Of a stretch of DNA of 64,000 bases, positions 9,346 to 18,162 are shown in pieces. The translations under genes and the position numbers were made by a program. The DNA is from Saccharopolyspora montiporae. Lineage in GTDB: Bacteria; Actinomycetota; Actinomycetes; Mycobacteriales; Pseudonocardiaceae. The notes beneath the pieces were generated by a model. It saw only the letters and a program-made list of their open reading frames with translations. It did no database searches and was not told the origin of the DNA. Location: the NCBI RefSeq assembly GCF_015209505.1, contig NZ_JADEYC010000023.1:61440-125439 (forward strand). Direction: 5' to 3'. Numbering within the stretch: the stretch's first letter is position 1; each line of letters opens with the position of its first letter.

Positions 9346-9666
9346 GTGACCTACGTGATCGCCGAGCCCTGCGTCGACGTGCTCGACAAGGCATGCATCG
9401 AGGAGTGCCCTGTCGACTGCATCTACGAGGGCGGGCGGATGCTCTACATTCACCCGGACGAGTGCGTCGACTGCGGTGCCTGCGAGCCGGTGTGCCCGGT
9501 GGAGGCCATCTACTACGAAGACGACGTACCGGACGAGTGGGCCGCGTACACCAAGGCGAACGTCGACTTCTTCGACGACCTCGGTTCGCCGGGCGGCGCC
9601 GCCAAGGTCGGCAAGGTCGAGAAGGACGTGGAGCCCGTCACCAGCCTGCCTCCGCAGGCGGAATGA
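9346..9666 (+). CDS. fdxC: 7Fe ferredoxin FdxC
   Basis: 106-residue electron carrier with one [3Fe-4S] and one [4Fe-4S] cluster. Cysteines at 9, 17, 21 and 25 and the CxxCxxCxxxCP series at 40, 43, 46 and 50 match actinobacterial and Thermus-type 7Fe ferredoxins; the acidic C-terminal tail (about 55-106) is also typical. The start is GTG 9346 with AGGAG (9334-9338) at correct spacing; upstream in-frame codons give a basic extension not seen in the family. The stop overlaps the dapC start (ATGA), an arrangement also found in Corynebacterium and Mycobacterium. Confidence 0.95.
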   Translation: MTYVIAEPCVDVLDKACIEECPVDCIYEGGRMLYIHPDECVDCGACEPVCPVEAIYYEDDVPDEWAAYTKANVDFFDDLGSPGGAAKVGKVEKDVEPVTSLPPQAE

Positions 9667-10787
9667 GCTCCGCGACCAGCCCGGGCGCTTCGGCGTCCGG
9701 GCGCCGCGGTCCGCAGCTGCCGGAGTTCCCCTGGGACACGCTGGCCGAGGTGAAGGCCACGGCCGCCGCCCACCCGGACGGGATCGTCGACCTGTCCGTG
9801 GGAACCCCGGTGGATCCGGTCCCGGACGTCCTGCAGCGGGCGCTGACCTCGGTGGCCGACGTCCCGGGATACCCGGCCACGCACGGCACTCCGGAACTGC
9901 GCGCGGCCGCCGCCGGTGCGCTGCAGCGGCGGTTCGGGGTGGCCGATGTCCCCACGGACGCCGTGCTGCCCACCATCGGTTCCAAGGAGCTCGTCGCGTG
10001 GCTGCCCACGCTGCTCGGCGTGCGCCCCGGGGACGTCGTCGCGGTGCCCGAGCTCGCCTACCCGACCTACGAGGCGGGTGCGACGCTGGCGGGTGCCGAG
10101 GTCGTCCGGCTGGCCCCCGGTGAGGCGCCGCCTGCCGGAACCGTGTTGACCTGGTTGAACTCCCCGTCGAACCCCACCGGCCAGGTGCTCGACGCCGCGC
10201 AGCTGCGCGAATCGGTCAGCGCGGCGCGCGCGGCCGGATCGATCATCGCCTCGGACGAGTGCTACCTCTCGTTGGGCTGGGACGCTGAGCCGGTCTCCGT
10301 GCTGCACCCCGCCGTCTGCGCCGACCGCACCGGGGTACTCGCGGTGCACTCGCTGTCCAAGTCCGCCAACCTCGCCGGATACCGCGCCGGGTTCGTCACC
10401 GGGGACCCGGTGCTGGTGAGCAGGCTGCTGGAACTGCGCAAGCACGCGGGCATGATCGTGCCTCGCCCGGTGCAGGAGGCGATCACCGCCGCGCTCGACG
10501 ACGACGACCACGTCGCCGCCCAGCGCGAGCTCTACGCCAACCGGCGGGCGCAGCTGCGTCCCGCGCTGGAAGCCGCCGGATTCATCATCGAGCACTCCGC
10601 CGCCGGGCTGTACTTGTGGGCCACCCGCGGCGAGGACGCCTGGCGCACGGTGGACCTGCTCGCCCAGCGCGGCATCCTGGCCGCCCCGGGGACCTTCTAC
10701 GGACCCGCGGGCGAGCAGCACGTGCGCATCGCGCTCACCGCCTCGGACGAGCGGGTCGCCGCCGCCGCGCAGCGCCTCGCGGGCTGA
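9663..10787 (+). CDS. dapC: Succinyldiaminopimelate transaminase DapC (actinobacterial type)
   Basis: 374-residue PLP enzyme of aminotransferase class I/II. It converts N-succinyl-2-amino-6-ketopimelate plus glutamate to N-succinyl-LL-diaminopimelate, for lysine and peptidoglycan. The PLP lysine lies in [15 protein letters not shown], preceded by the substrate segment NSPSNPTGQ and the cofactor-binding D in SDECY. The first about 20 residues are low-complexity. It is coupled to fdxC by a four-base overlap, and dapD and dapE lie 1-3 kb downstream. The assignment rests on family resemblance plus the dap neighbourhood; other aminotransferase substrates cannot be excluded from sequence alone. Confidence 0.9.
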   Translation: MSSATSPGASASGRRGPQLPEFPWDTLAEVKATAAAHPDGIVDLSVGTPVDPVPDVLQRALTSVADVPGYPATHGTPELRAAAAGALQRRFGVADVPTDAVLPTIGSKELVAWLPTLLGVRPGDVVAVPELAYPTYEAGATLAGAEVVRLAPGEAPPAGTVLTWLNSPSNPTGQVLDAAQLRESVSAARAAGSIIASDECYLSLGWDAEPVSVLHPAVCADRTGVLAVHSLSKSANLAGYRAGFVTGDPVLVSRLLELRKHAGMIVPRPVQEAITAALDDDDHVAAQRELYANRRAQLRPALEAAGFIIEHSAAGLYLWATRGEDAWRTVDLLAQRGILAAPGTFYGPAGEQHVRIALTASDERVAAAAQRLAG

Positions 10788-10790
10788 TCG

Positions 10791-11726
10791 CTACAGCTTC
10801 CGACCGGCGTTGCGGAGTTCCCGCCAACTGCGCTGCCAGCGGGCTCGTTGCTCCGCGCGGCGGGCGGACTCGCGTTCCACCAGGCGGCCGGCCGCGAAGG
10901 CCGCCGCGGTGTCCCCGCCCGCGGTGGCCAGCTGCTCGCGCACCCGGTGCGCGGTCACGCAAGCGTCCTGGTGCGCGCCGAGCACGTCCTGGAAGCGTTC
11001 GGCCTTCTTGAGCAAGCGCCGCACCGGTTTTCCGGAGATCGGCCGGGCGAGTTCGGCCGTGTAGCGGATCCGCTTGCCGCGGATCCGCAGCGCGTGCAAC
11101 TGCTCGTCCGCCGGATCTGTGGGCAGCCGGGCGACCTGCTCCTCCACTTTGCGCAGCTGCGCGCGCATGGCCCGGCGCAGTTCCCGCGCTCCGTCCGCAG
11201 TGGAGTCCGGTGCGGCGATCCCGGCACGCACCGCATCCGCCGCGTCCTGCAGCAGGCGCAGGTACCGCTCGCCGTCCAGCGCGGCCACCAGATCCGCGCG
11301 CGCCCGCTCGCGTTCCGCGCGCAACCCACCCAGCAGGTCCTGCGCGGCGGCGCGCTCCGCGGCGGGCAGCAGCTCGGCCTGCTCGTCCAGCCGAGCCAGC
11401 AGCACGTCCAGATCGCGCACCGGACCGAGTGCCCGGCCGAGCCAGCCCAATTCGGCGCGCAGCGGTTCGGAGCGGGCGGTGTCCAGGAACGGCCGCCCGG
11501 ACTTGAGCATCGCGCGCATCCGGCGCACGGACACCCGCATCTGGTGCAGCTGCTCGGGATCCGAATCGCGGCGAGTGCCCGGGTCGTGCGCCAGGACCGC
11601 GCGCAGCCGGGTGTGCAGCCCGGTGCGCACCAGTTCGGCCACCGGCGCCGCGCGGCCCGGGTCGGGCGGCGCTTCGGGCAGCCGCACCGCCGCGGCGACG
11701 TCCCGGATGTCCTGCTCGGCGCCCAT
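10791..11726 (-). CDS. CHAD domain protein (polyphosphate-associated)
   Basis: 311 residues made almost entirely of one CHAD domain: conserved EQLHQMRVSVRRMRAMLKS at about 60-80 and DEQLHALRIRGKRIRYTAEL in the second half supply the His, Arg and Lys residues that line the basic groove. CHAD proteins bind polyphosphate granules in other bacteria; no CYTH triphosphatase domain or gene is present here. The ATG at 11726 has TACCAT six bases upstream (leaderless pattern). It converges on dapC with a three-base gap and follows dapD on the same strand. Confidence 0.88.
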   Translation of the reverse strand: MGAEQDIRDVAAAVRLPEAPPDPGRAAPVAELVRTGLHTRLRAVLAHDPGTRRDSDPEQLHQMRVSVRRMRAMLKSGRPFLDTARSEPLRAELGWLGRALGPVRDLDVLLARLDEQAELLPAAERAAAQDLLGGLRAERERARADLVAALDGERYLRLLQDAADAVRAGIAAPDSTADGARELRRAMRAQLRKVEEQVARLPTDPADEQLHALRIRGKRIRYTAELARPISGKPVRRLLKKAERFQDVLGAHQDACVTAHRVREQLATAGGDTAAAFAAGRLVERESARRAEQRARWQRSWRELRNAGRKL

Positions 11727-11777
11727 GCGCCGATGGTAGGGCCGGTGGGCGGCGCCCCGCCCCCGGCCACCCGGGCG

Positions 11778-12767
11778 TCAGTCGTTGGCGTGCAGGGCGG
11801 CGTTGAGCTCGACCTTGCCGCCGGAGCGGGTGGTGACCTCGACGGTCCCGCTGGTGGAGTTCCGGCGGAACAGCAGTCCGTTCGAGCCGGACAACTCGCG
11901 GGCGCGGGTGATCGTGCCGTCGGGCAGGGTCACCTTGGTGCCCGCGGTCACGTACAGGCCGGCCTCGACCACGCAGTCGTCGCCGAGCGAGATCCCCGAG
12001 CCGCCGTTGGCACCGATCAGGCAGCGCTCGCCGACCGAGATGACCTCCTTGCCGCCGCCGGACAGCGTGCCCATGATCGACGCGCCACCGCCCACGTCCG
12101 AACCGTCGCCGACCACGACGCCGGCCGAGATGCGGCCCTCGACCATCGAGGCGCCGAGCGTTCCCGCGTTGAAGTTGACGAAGCCCTCGTGCATCACGGT
12201 CGTGCCGCTGGCCAGGTGCGCGCCCAGCCGGACGCGGTCGGCATCGCCGACGCGCACGCCGGACGGGATGACGTAGTCGACCATGCGCGGGAACTTGTCC
12301 ACGCTGTAGACGGTCACCGCGCCGCGGGAGCGCAGCCGCAGCCGGGTCGCCTCGAAGCCCTCCACCGGGCACGGGCCGTGGTTGGTCCACACCACGTTGG
12401 CCAGCAGTCCGAACATGCCGTCCAGGTTCTGCCCGTGCGGGCGCACCAGCCGGTGGGACAGCAGGTGCAGCCGCAGGTACAGGTCGTGCGTGTCCGCCGG
12501 TTCGTCGGCCAGGCTGCCGATCACCGAGCGGACCGCGACCACCTCCACGCCGCGGGCATCGTCCCGCCCGACCAGCGCGGCTCCGGCCGCACCCAGGTGC
12601 TCGGCGGCCTCCTCGGCGGACAGCCGGGTGCTGCCGGACTCGCCCGGCTCGTCCAGCTTCACCGTGGGATACCAGGTGTCCAGCACGGTGCCGTCGTCGG
12701 TCACGGTCGCCAGGCCCACGCCGTGGGCACCCGTCGTCTGCGGGTCGGGGGTCTGCGCACTGCTCAT
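11778..12767 (-). CDS. dapD: Tetrahydrodipicolinate N-succinyltransferase DapD (actinobacterial)
   Basis: 329-residue trimeric left-handed beta-helix acyltransferase using succinyl-CoA to succinylate tetrahydrodipicolinate in the lysine/meso-DAP pathway. The C-terminal half is hexapeptide-rich (for example [20 protein letters not shown] and [20 protein letters not shown]). The N-terminal part [19 protein letters not shown] resembles mycobacterial DapD. I use ATG 12767, preceded by TACCGT seven bases upstream; an earlier in-frame ATG at 12806 adds 13 residues. It is divergent from dapE, so the two genes share a 122-bp control region. Confidence 0.95.
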   Translation of the reverse strand: MSSAQTPDPQTTGAHGVGLATVTDDGTVLDTWYPTVKLDEPGESGSTRLSAEEAAEHLGAAGAALVGRDDARGVEVVAVRSVIGSLADEPADTHDLYLRLHLLSHRLVRPHGQNLDGMFGLLANVVWTNHGPCPVEGFEATRLRLRSRGAVTVYSVDKFPRMVDYVIPSGVRVGDADRVRLGAHLASGTTVMHEGFVNFNAGTLGASMVEGRISAGVVVGDGSDVGGGASIMGTLSGGGKEVISVGERCLIGANGGSGISLGDDCVVEAGLYVTAGTKVTLPDGTITRARELSGSNGLLFRRNSTSGTVEVTTRSGGKVELNAALHAND

Positions 12768-12889
12768 ACCGGAAACGGTAGTCGCAGCGGGCGCGCGCGG
12801 CCCCACAGGGGCCCGACCGCGGAAACGCCGGGTGAGCCGCTGCGGAACCGGGCGGCGGTGGACCTGCGCCGGCGGTTAGCCTGCCGAGC

Positions 12890-13972
12890 GTGACCGCTGC
12901 ACTGGACCTCACCGCGGACCCCGTCGACCTCACCGCAGCGTTGGTGGACATCCCCAGCGTCTCCGGCTCCGAACGACCCCTCGCCGATGCCGTGCAGCAG
13001 GCGCTGGTCACCGCGGCCCCGCACCTGCGGGTGGTGCGCAGCGGGGACGCGGTGCTGGCCCGCACCGAGCTGGGCCGGGACTCGCGGGTCGTGCTGGCCG
13101 GGCACCTGGACACGGTCCCGATCAACGACAACCTGCCGTCGCACCGCACCGGCAGCGGCGCCGACGAGCTGCTGCACGGGTGCGGCTCGGTGGACATGAA
13201 GGGCGGGGACGCGGTCCTGCTGCACCTGGCGGCCGCGCTCACCGAACCGCGCCACGACCTGACCTTCGTGTTCTACGACTGCGAGGAAGTCGAGGCCGAG
13301 CGCAACGGCCTGAACCGGATCGAGCGGGAGCTGCCGGAGTGGCTGGACGGCGATCTGGCGATCGTGGGCGAGCCCTCCGACGCGGGGATCCAGGCCGGCT
13401 GCCAGGGCACGATGCGCGTCGAGGTGCGCACCAACGGGACCCGGGCGCACACCGCGCGGGCGTGGATGGGGTCCAACGCCGTGCACGCCGCCGAGCCGGT
13501 CCTGCGCGCGCTGGCCGAGTACGTGCCGCGGAACCCGGTGATCGACGGGCTGCAGTTCCGCGAGGGTCTGCAGGCGGTGCGCATCGAGGGCGGTGTGGCC
13601 GGCAACGTGGTCCCGGACAGCTGTGTGGTGACCGTGAACCACCGGTTCGCCCCGGACACGTCGGTCGCCGAGGCCGAGGCACACCTGCGGGAGCTGTTCG
13701 CCGGCTACGACGTCGAGGTGGTGGACCGGTCCGGAGGTGCGCTGCCCGGGCTGTCCGCGGGCCCGGCGGCCGAGCTGGTGCGCGCCTCGGGGGCCGAGCC
13801 GGTCGCCAAGCTGGGCTGGACCGATGTGGCGAGGTTCGCAGCCCGCGGCCTGCCGGCGGTGAACTTCGGCCCTGGCTCGCCGACCCTGGCGCACACCAGG
13901 CAGGAGAACGTGCCGACGGCGCAGATCCGGCACTGCGCCGAGGTGCTGAGGCGATTCCTCGGCGCGTCGTGA
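12890..13972 (+). CDS. dapE: Succinyl-diaminopimelate desuccinylase DapE
   Basis: 360-residue M20-family dizinc amidohydrolase releasing succinate and LL-diaminopimelate. GHLDTVP gives the first metal His and catalytic Asp; GSVDMKGGD gives the bridging Asp; [11 protein letters not shown] gives the general-base Glu pair; the dimerisation domain lies at about 175-285; the last metal His is in [13 protein letters not shown]. The start is GTG 12890 with TAGCCT (12877-12882) seven bases upstream, so a leaderless mRNA is likely. It is divergently arranged with dapD. Confidence 0.95.
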   Translation: MTAALDLTADPVDLTAALVDIPSVSGSERPLADAVQQALVTAAPHLRVVRSGDAVLARTELGRDSRVVLAGHLDTVPINDNLPSHRTGSGADELLHGCGSVDMKGGDAVLLHLAAALTEPRHDLTFVFYDCEEVEAERNGLNRIERELPEWLDGDLAIVGEPSDAGIQAGCQGTMRVEVRTNGTRAHTARAWMGSNAVHAAEPVLRALAEYVPRNPVIDGLQFREGLQAVRIEGGVAGNVVPDSCVVTVNHRFAPDTSVAEAEAHLRELFAGYDVEVVDRSGGALPGLSAGPAAELVRASGAEPVAKLGWTDVARFAARGLPAVNFGPGSPTLAHTRQENVPTAQIRHCAEVLRRFLGAS

Positions 13973-14080
13973 TGCTGCGCCCGTACGCCCGGGTGAATCC
14001 CTTGTGAACAGGCGATTCTCACATCAGCGCGCGGTCGGGGCGTGTTCTGCCCCGCGCGCGGGCTGCGTACTCTCGACAGC

Positions 14081-14854
14081 ATGACGATCGAACGCCCGAA
14101 CGGTGCCGAGCGCCCGCAGGAGAAGCAGCGCGGACCCGTGGTGCTGCGCCGATCCCGGTTGAGCGAAGCGAGCACGACCGACCAGCGGCTGCTGGACTCC
14201 CGCGGTCCGACGGACTGGGTGCACACCGATCCGTGGCGGGTGCTGCGCATCCAGTCGGAGTTCGTCGAGGGCTTCGGTGCGCTGGCCGAGGTGCCGCGCG
14301 CCGTGACGGTGTTCGGCTCCGCCCGGACGCCGCGCGAGGACCCGGAGTACCAGCGGGGCGTGGAGATCGGCGCGGCGCTGGCCGGGATCGGCTGCGGCGC
14401 GATCACCGGCGGCGGGCCGGGGACCATGGAGGCGGTCAACCGCGGTGCGTCCGAGGCCGGTGGGTTGTCCATCGGGCTCGGCATCGAGCTGCCCTTCGAG
14501 CAAGGGCTGAACCCGTGGGTGGACCTGGGCGTCAACTTCCGCTACTTCTTCGTGCGCAAGACCATGTTCGTCAAGTACGCGCAGGCGTTCATCTGCCTGC
14601 CGGGCGGTTTCGGCACGCTGGACGAGCTGTTCGAGTCGCTGACCCTGGTGCAGACGAAGAAGGTCACCAAGTTCCCGATCGTGCTGTTCGGCAAGTCCTA
14701 CTGGCAGGGGCTGTACGACTGGGTGCGGGACAGCATGCACGCCTCCGGCAAGATCGATGCCAAGGATCTGGCGCTGCTGCACCTGACCGATGACGTGGAC
14801 GACGCGATGAGCGTGGTGCACGAGGCCTACGAAGCGTGGGAGGCGGCGCATTGA
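14081..14854 (+). CDS. LOG-family protein (TIGR00730 type), first copy
   Basis: 257 residues with a Rossmann-like LOG fold. GGGPGTMEAVNRGASEAGG and the signature LPGGFGTLDELFE are both present. LOG proteins act as cytokinin-activating phosphoribohydrolases, releasing free base from nucleoside 5'-monophosphates, though many bacterial members have unknown in vivo substrates. A charged N-terminal extension of about 65 residues precedes the domain. TACTCT lies seven bases before the ATG (leaderless). It overlaps the second LOG gene by four bases, forming an operon with it and folP2. Confidence 0.88.
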   Translation: MTIERPNGAERPQEKQRGPVVLRRSRLSEASTTDQRLLDSRGPTDWVHTDPWRVLRIQSEFVEGFGALAEVPRAVTVFGSARTPREDPEYQRGVEIGAALAGIGCGAITGGGPGTMEAVNRGASEAGGLSIGLGIELPFEQGLNPWVDLGVNFRYFFVRKTMFVKYAQAFICLPGGFGTLDELFESLTLVQTKKVTKFPIVLFGKSYWQGLYDWVRDSMHASGKIDAKDLALLHLTDDVDDAMSVVHEAYEAWEAAH

Positions 14855-15408
14855 GCGGCATCGAGTCCGATGTGGACGTTTCGGTCTGCGTGTACTGCGC
14901 CTCGGGCCCGGTTCCGCAGCACTACCTCGACCTGGCCGCCGAGGTGGGCACCTCGATCGCCAAGCGCGGGTGGGACCTGGTTTCCGGGGGCGGCCGGGTC
15001 TCGATGATGGGCGAGGTCGCCCGGGCCGCCCGCTCCGGCGGTGCGCGCACCATCGGCGTCATCCCGCGGGCGCTGGTGGACAAGGAGGTCGCCGACGACG
15101 ACGCGGACGAGCTGCTGGTCGTGGAGACGATGCGCGAGCGCAAGGGGCTGATGGACGCGCACGCCAGCGCGTTCCTCACCTTGCCCGGCGGTATCGGGAC
15201 CTGCGAGGAGCTGTTCGAGATCTGGACGGCGCGCTACATCGGGATGCACGAGAAACCGGTGGTGCTGCTGGATCCGGACGGCCACTTCCGCGGGCTGCTC
15301 GATTGGCTGCAGCAGCTGGTGGACAGCGGTTTCGCTTCGCAGCGCTCGTTGGACGCGCTGACCGTGGTCGCCGACGTGGAATCCGCCCTCGACGCGTGCG
15401 CGGCATGA
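14851..15408 (+). CDS. LOG-family protein (TIGR00730 type), second copy
   Basis: 185 residues, a compact LOG-fold protein with SGGGRVSMMGEVARAARSGG and LPGGIGTCEELFEIWTARYI, the nucleotide-binding and catalytic motifs. It is closer to the minimal family length than its neighbour. The best start is TTG 14851, overlapping the upstream stop (TTGA), with GGAGG seven bases before it; a GTG at 14836 would place that ribosome site inside the gene. Sequence similarity to the upstream copy is limited to the LOG core, so this is an old duplication or two subfamilies rather than a recent one. Confidence 0.85.
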   Translation: MSGIESDVDVSVCVYCASGPVPQHYLDLAAEVGTSIAKRGWDLVSGGGRVSMMGEVARAARSGGARTIGVIPRALVDKEVADDDADELLVVETMRERKGLMDAHASAFLTLPGGIGTCEELFEIWTARYIGMHEKPVVLLDPDGHFRGLLDWLQQLVDSGFASQRSLDALTVVADVESALDACAA

Positions 15409-16304
15409 CCGGCGGCACCGGCCCGGAGCGGGACGTGCCGCCGCTGCGCTTCCGGGACAAGCAGATGCCCGGCGACCGACCGCTGGTGATGGCGATCGTC
15501 AACCGCACCCGGGACTCCTTCTTCGACCGCGGGCGCACGTTCGCCACCGGTGCGGCCGCCGAGGCCGTCGACCGCGCGGTCGACGAGGGCGCCGACATCG
15601 TGGACATCGGCGGGGTGCGCGCGGGCGCGCAAGGCGAGGTCGTGGACGCCGCCGAGGAGAGCAGGCGCGTCGTCCCGTTCGTCGCCGCGATGCGCGAGCG
15701 GCACCCCGGGCTCGTGCTCAGCGTGGACACCTGGCGCCGCGAGGTCGCCCGGCAGGTGTGCGCGGCGGGCGCGGACCTCATCAACGACACCTGGGCGGGC
15801 GCCGATCCGCGATTGCCGGAGGTCGCCGCGGAATTCGGCGTCGGCATGGTCTGCTCGCACACCGGCGGGTTGGCGCCGCGCACCGATCCGTTCCGGGTGC
15901 GCTACACCGACGTGGTCGCGCAGGTCGCCGAGGAACTGGCCGAACGGGCGCGCGATGTCGTGCAGCGGGGGGTGCCGGCCGCGGGCGTGCTCATCGATCC
16001 CACGCACGACTTCGGCAAGAACACCTGGCACGGGCTGGAACTGCTGCGCCGACTCGGCGAACTGGTGGGCACCGGCTGGCCGGTGCTGATGGCTCTGTCC
16101 AACAAGGACTTCATCGGTGAGACGCTGGGCGCGGGCGTGGACGAGCGGCTGGAAGGCACGCTCGCCGCGACCGCGGTGGCCGCGTTCGGCGGTGCCCGCG
16201 TGTTCCGCGCGCATCACGTGGGCGAGACCCGGCGCGCTCTGGACATGGTGGCGAGCATCGCCGGGACCCGCCCACCGGACCAGGTGCTGCGGGCGTTGGC
16301 CTGA
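15405..16304 (+). CDS. folP2: FolP2-type dihydropteroate synthase homologue
   Basis: 299-residue TIM-barrel protein of the pterin-binding family, overlapping the upstream LOG gene by four bases. Key DHPS positions differ from canonical FolP: the first loop reads VNRTRDSFFDRG instead of NVTPDSFSDGG, and the second reads DIGGVRAGAQGE instead of DIGGESTRPG. LSVDTWRREVARQ, DLINDTWAG and the LMALSNKDFIGE strand are retained. Mycobacterial FolP2 proteins with the same changes are reported to lack dihydropteroate synthase activity, so this is probably not the folate enzyme. Synteny with Rv1207 (from memory) supports this. The native substrate is unknown. Confidence 0.88.
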   Translation: MTGGTGPERDVPPLRFRDKQMPGDRPLVMAIVNRTRDSFFDRGRTFATGAAAEAVDRAVDEGADIVDIGGVRAGAQGEVVDAAEESRRVVPFVAAMRERHPGLVLSVDTWRREVARQVCAAGADLINDTWAGADPRLPEVAAEFGVGMVCSHTGGLAPRTDPFRVRYTDVVAQVAEELAERARDVVQRGVPAAGVLIDPTHDFGKNTWHGLELLRRLGELVGTGWPVLMALSNKDFIGETLGAGVDERLEGTLAATAVAAFGGARVFRAHHVGETRRALDMVASIAGTRPPDQVLRALA

Positions 16305-16313
16305 GTCGTCGGC

Positions 16314-16757
16314 TCAGCGCTGCGGCAGGGCCGCGTCCAGGAGCTTCGACGACCGGGCCACCGGTACGTCCGGCCGCACCGCGGTCAGCGGCGGGACCAG
16401 GCGCAACCAGCGCGCTCTGACCCGGCGGGTGCTGGGACCGTCGCGGTCGAGTTCCTCGACGAGCTCCTGCAGGCGCCACTGCGCCTCATCGCGCTCGACG
16501 CCGGGTTCCGGATGGCTCTCGATCACGCCCACCGCAGCTGTTCGAGCGGGGTCTTCGGGGGTTCGGTCTGCTGGGCTTCGGCGTGCAGGGCTTCCGTCTG
16601 CTGGGTTCCGGTGTGCTGGTGCACCGAGTGCAACTCCCGTCACTCGTGCGATCCGACTCCTCGTCCGCGGGGTCTGCGCACCGGAGCGCTCCGGGGGCGC
16701 CGCTTCCTGCGCTTTCCACCCGAACGGCGCAGAACGGGCCGGTGTGTCCCGGATCAT
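16314..16757 (-). CDS. Hypothetical protein with five-residue repeats
   Basis: 147 residues, function not recognised. The N-terminal half is basic and Pro/Ala-rich and contains about four degenerate PADRS-like pentads (PAHRN, PADGS, PARRS, PADRT) encoded by a 15-bp repeat. The C-terminal 70 residues look like a folded helical domain (EAQWRLQELVEELDRDG, then STRRVRARWLRLVPPLTAV). ATG 16757 has GATCCT eight bases before it; a shorter start, GTG 16526, would keep only the C-terminal part. It occupies the place where mycobacteria carry gpgS after folP2. Existence is moderately sure; the start is not. Confidence 0.5.
   Translation of the reverse strand: MIRDTPARSAPFGWKAQEAAPPERSGAQTPRTRSRIARVTGVALGAPAHRNPADGSPARRSPADRTPEDPARTAAVGVIESHPEPGVERDEAQWRLQELVEELDRDGPSTRRVRARWLRLVPPLTAVRPDVPVARSSKLLDAALPQR
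16562..16621. repeat. 15-bp tandem repeat, four degenerate copies
   Basis: Units TTCGGTCTGCTGGGC, TTCGGCGTGCAGGGC, TTCCGTCTGCTGGGT and TTCCGGTGTGCTGGT follow one another without gaps. On the minus strand they encode the PADRS-like pentads of the hypothetical protein. The period is a multiple of three, consistent with expansion inside a coding frame. Confidence 0.7.
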
Positions 16758-16776
16758 GACTGGTCAGGATCGCGAA

Positions 16777-16790
16777 AGGACCTAGGTCCT
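16777..16790. promoter_or_regulatory. 14-bp perfect palindrome between the hypothetical gene and padR
   Basis: AGGACCTAGGTCCT is a perfect uninterrupted palindrome lying 52-65 bases before the padR start and 20 bases before the divergent hypothetical gene. Its location is what one expects of an operator for the PadR protein encoded next door. It does not resemble the ATGT-ACAT consensus of many PadR sites, so the assignment is inferential. Confidence 0.5.
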
Positions 16791-16841
16791 GTTGTCGTCA
16801 GCCGGTGACAGTGCTCGGAAATGACCGTAGAGTGGCTACCC

Positions 16842-17171
16842 GTGAAGGCTGATGCGCTACGCGGTCACCTGGACGCCCTGCTGCTGGCGACGCTGGACGG
16901 CCGGGCGCTGCACGGCTACGCGATCATCGAAGCGCTCCAGGAGCGCAGTGGGGGAGCACTCGATCTCCCCACCGGGACGGTATACCCGGCCCTGCGTCGC
17001 CTGGAGCGGGCGGGATACGTGCGGAGTTCGTGGAGCACCGTGGGCGGGCGGCAACGCCGCACCTACCAGCTGACCAGCGCCGGTGCGCAAGAACTCGCCG
17101 CCGAACGCCGCGCCTGGCGCGAGTTCACCAGCGCCATCGAAGGCGTCCTGCAAACCCCGGTCCGCACCTGA
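16842..17171 (+). CDS. PadR-family transcriptional regulator
   Basis: 109-residue winged-helix repressor of the short PadR type (subfamily without a long C-terminal domain). It has the hallmark LLLATLDGRALHGYAIIEAL, TGTVYPALRRLERAGYV recognition segment and the basic wing with RQRRTYQLTSAG. GTG 16842 is chosen because TAGAGT (16828-16833) lies eight bases upstream, so the transcript would start at or next to the codon; an ATG at 16821 would place that -10 inside the gene. A 14-bp palindrome upstream may be its operator. The effector and targets are unknown. Confidence 0.88.
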   Translation: MKADALRGHLDALLLATLDGRALHGYAIIEALQERSGGALDLPTGTVYPALRRLERAGYVRSSWSTVGGRQRRTYQLTSAGAQELAAERRAWREFTSAIEGVLQTPVRT

Positions 17172-17308
17172 CCTCGTCGGCCGGACCGCGGTGAACGGGC
17201 TCGCGGGCCGGTAGCGGAACCTCTCCACGCCGCCCTCCGGAACGTCCGACCGATGGCGTCGGGCGTGGTGGTTCGATCTGTGCACGATGCGTGCCACGAT
17301 GGGTGACC

Positions 17309-17701
17309 GTGGCTAGTGCGCTCGTGTACGTCTTCGTGGTCCTGGCCGTCGCGGCGGTCGTCTACCTGCTCGCCTCGCTCGTCTTCGGGCGCGGGGAACA
17401 GCTCGCCCCGCTGCCGCCCGGTGCGACGCCGACCCGGCTGCCCGCGCGCGGCATCGAGGGCGACGACGTGCGCGACCTGCGGTTCCAGCAGGTCGTGCGC
17501 GGGTACAAGGCCGCCGAGGTCGACTGGACGCTGGACCGGCTCGCCGGTGAGCTCGACGAGCTGCGCGGCCAGGTGGCCGTGCTGGAACGCCAGCTGGACG
17601 CCGCGGGCGAGGAACTGCACCGCTCGCGCTCCGCGGCCGAGCCGGACCCCGAGTCGGGCACGCCCGAGGACGGCGAGCGCGGACAGGACGACCCGGCATG
17701 A
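17309..17701 (+). CDS. Membrane-anchored DivIVA-domain-like protein
   Basis: 130 residues: one membrane helix (about residues 4-22, VYVFVVLAVAAVVYLLASLVF), then a short DivIVA-type segment FQQVVRGYKAAEVDWTLDRL, a coiled coil (about 72-105, ELDELRGQVAVLERQLDAAG) and an acidic tail. This architecture is common in actinobacterial proteins near tag and folP2 (Rv1209-like, from memory); roles in polar growth or septation are plausible but unproven. GTG 17309 is preferred, with CACGAT eight bases upstream; GTG 17303 is two codons earlier. The stop overlaps the next ATG. Confidence 0.78.
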   Translation: MASALVYVFVVLAVAAVVYLLASLVFGRGEQLAPLPPGATPTRLPARGIEGDDVRDLRFQQVVRGYKAAEVDWTLDRLAGELDELRGQVAVLERQLDAAGEELHRSRSAAEPDPESGTPEDGERGQDDPA

Positions 17702-18162
17702 GCGCGCGCACCGCCGAGGTCCGGGTGGCCGTCCCGGTGCAGGCACCCCCGGAAGCGGTCTGGTCGTTGGCCACCGATTGGGCGCGTCAGCGGGAGTGGA
17801 TGCTGGGCACCGAGGTGCACCTGGTCGCCGGGGACGGCGGTGCGGGCAGCAGGCTGATGGCGGTGACCGGGTTGCGCGGCGCGGGGGTCGTCGACCACAT
17901 GACGGTGGTGGAGTGGCAGCCGCCGCGCAGCTGCCGGGTCCGGCACGACGGTGAGCTGGTCCGCGGCGACGGGGGTTTCGACGTGATCCGCTGCGGCAAC
18001 GGCGCGGCGACGTTCGTGTGGTGGGAACGGCTGGTCCTGCCCGTGGGCGGCGGGCTGCTGTGGCCTGCGGTGCGCCCCGCGTTCACCTGGGGTCTGCGTC
18101 GCTCGCTGACCGGGTTCGCCGAGTTGTGCGCTGCGGAGCGGGACGGGAGTGCAGGTGCCTGA
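17698..18162 (+). CDS. SRPBCC (polyketide cyclase-like) family protein
   Basis: 154-residue helix-grip protein: VRVAVPVQAPPEAVWSLATD opens strand 1 and helix 1, DHMTVVEWQPPRSCRVRHDG gives central strands, and the C-terminal long helix ends near the stop. The ligand is unknown; family members bind small hydrophobic molecules or lipids. It sits in a tightly overlapping set (DivIVA-like, this gene, tag), each coupled by four to eight bases, but the shared function is not evident. Confidence 0.8.
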   Translation: MSARTAEVRVAVPVQAPPEAVWSLATDWARQREWMLGTEVHLVAGDGGAGSRLMAVTGLRGAGVVDHMTVVEWQPPRSCRVRHDGELVRGDGGFDVIRCGNGAATFVWWERLVLPVGGGLLWPAVRPAFTWGLRRSLTGFAELCAAERDGSAGA

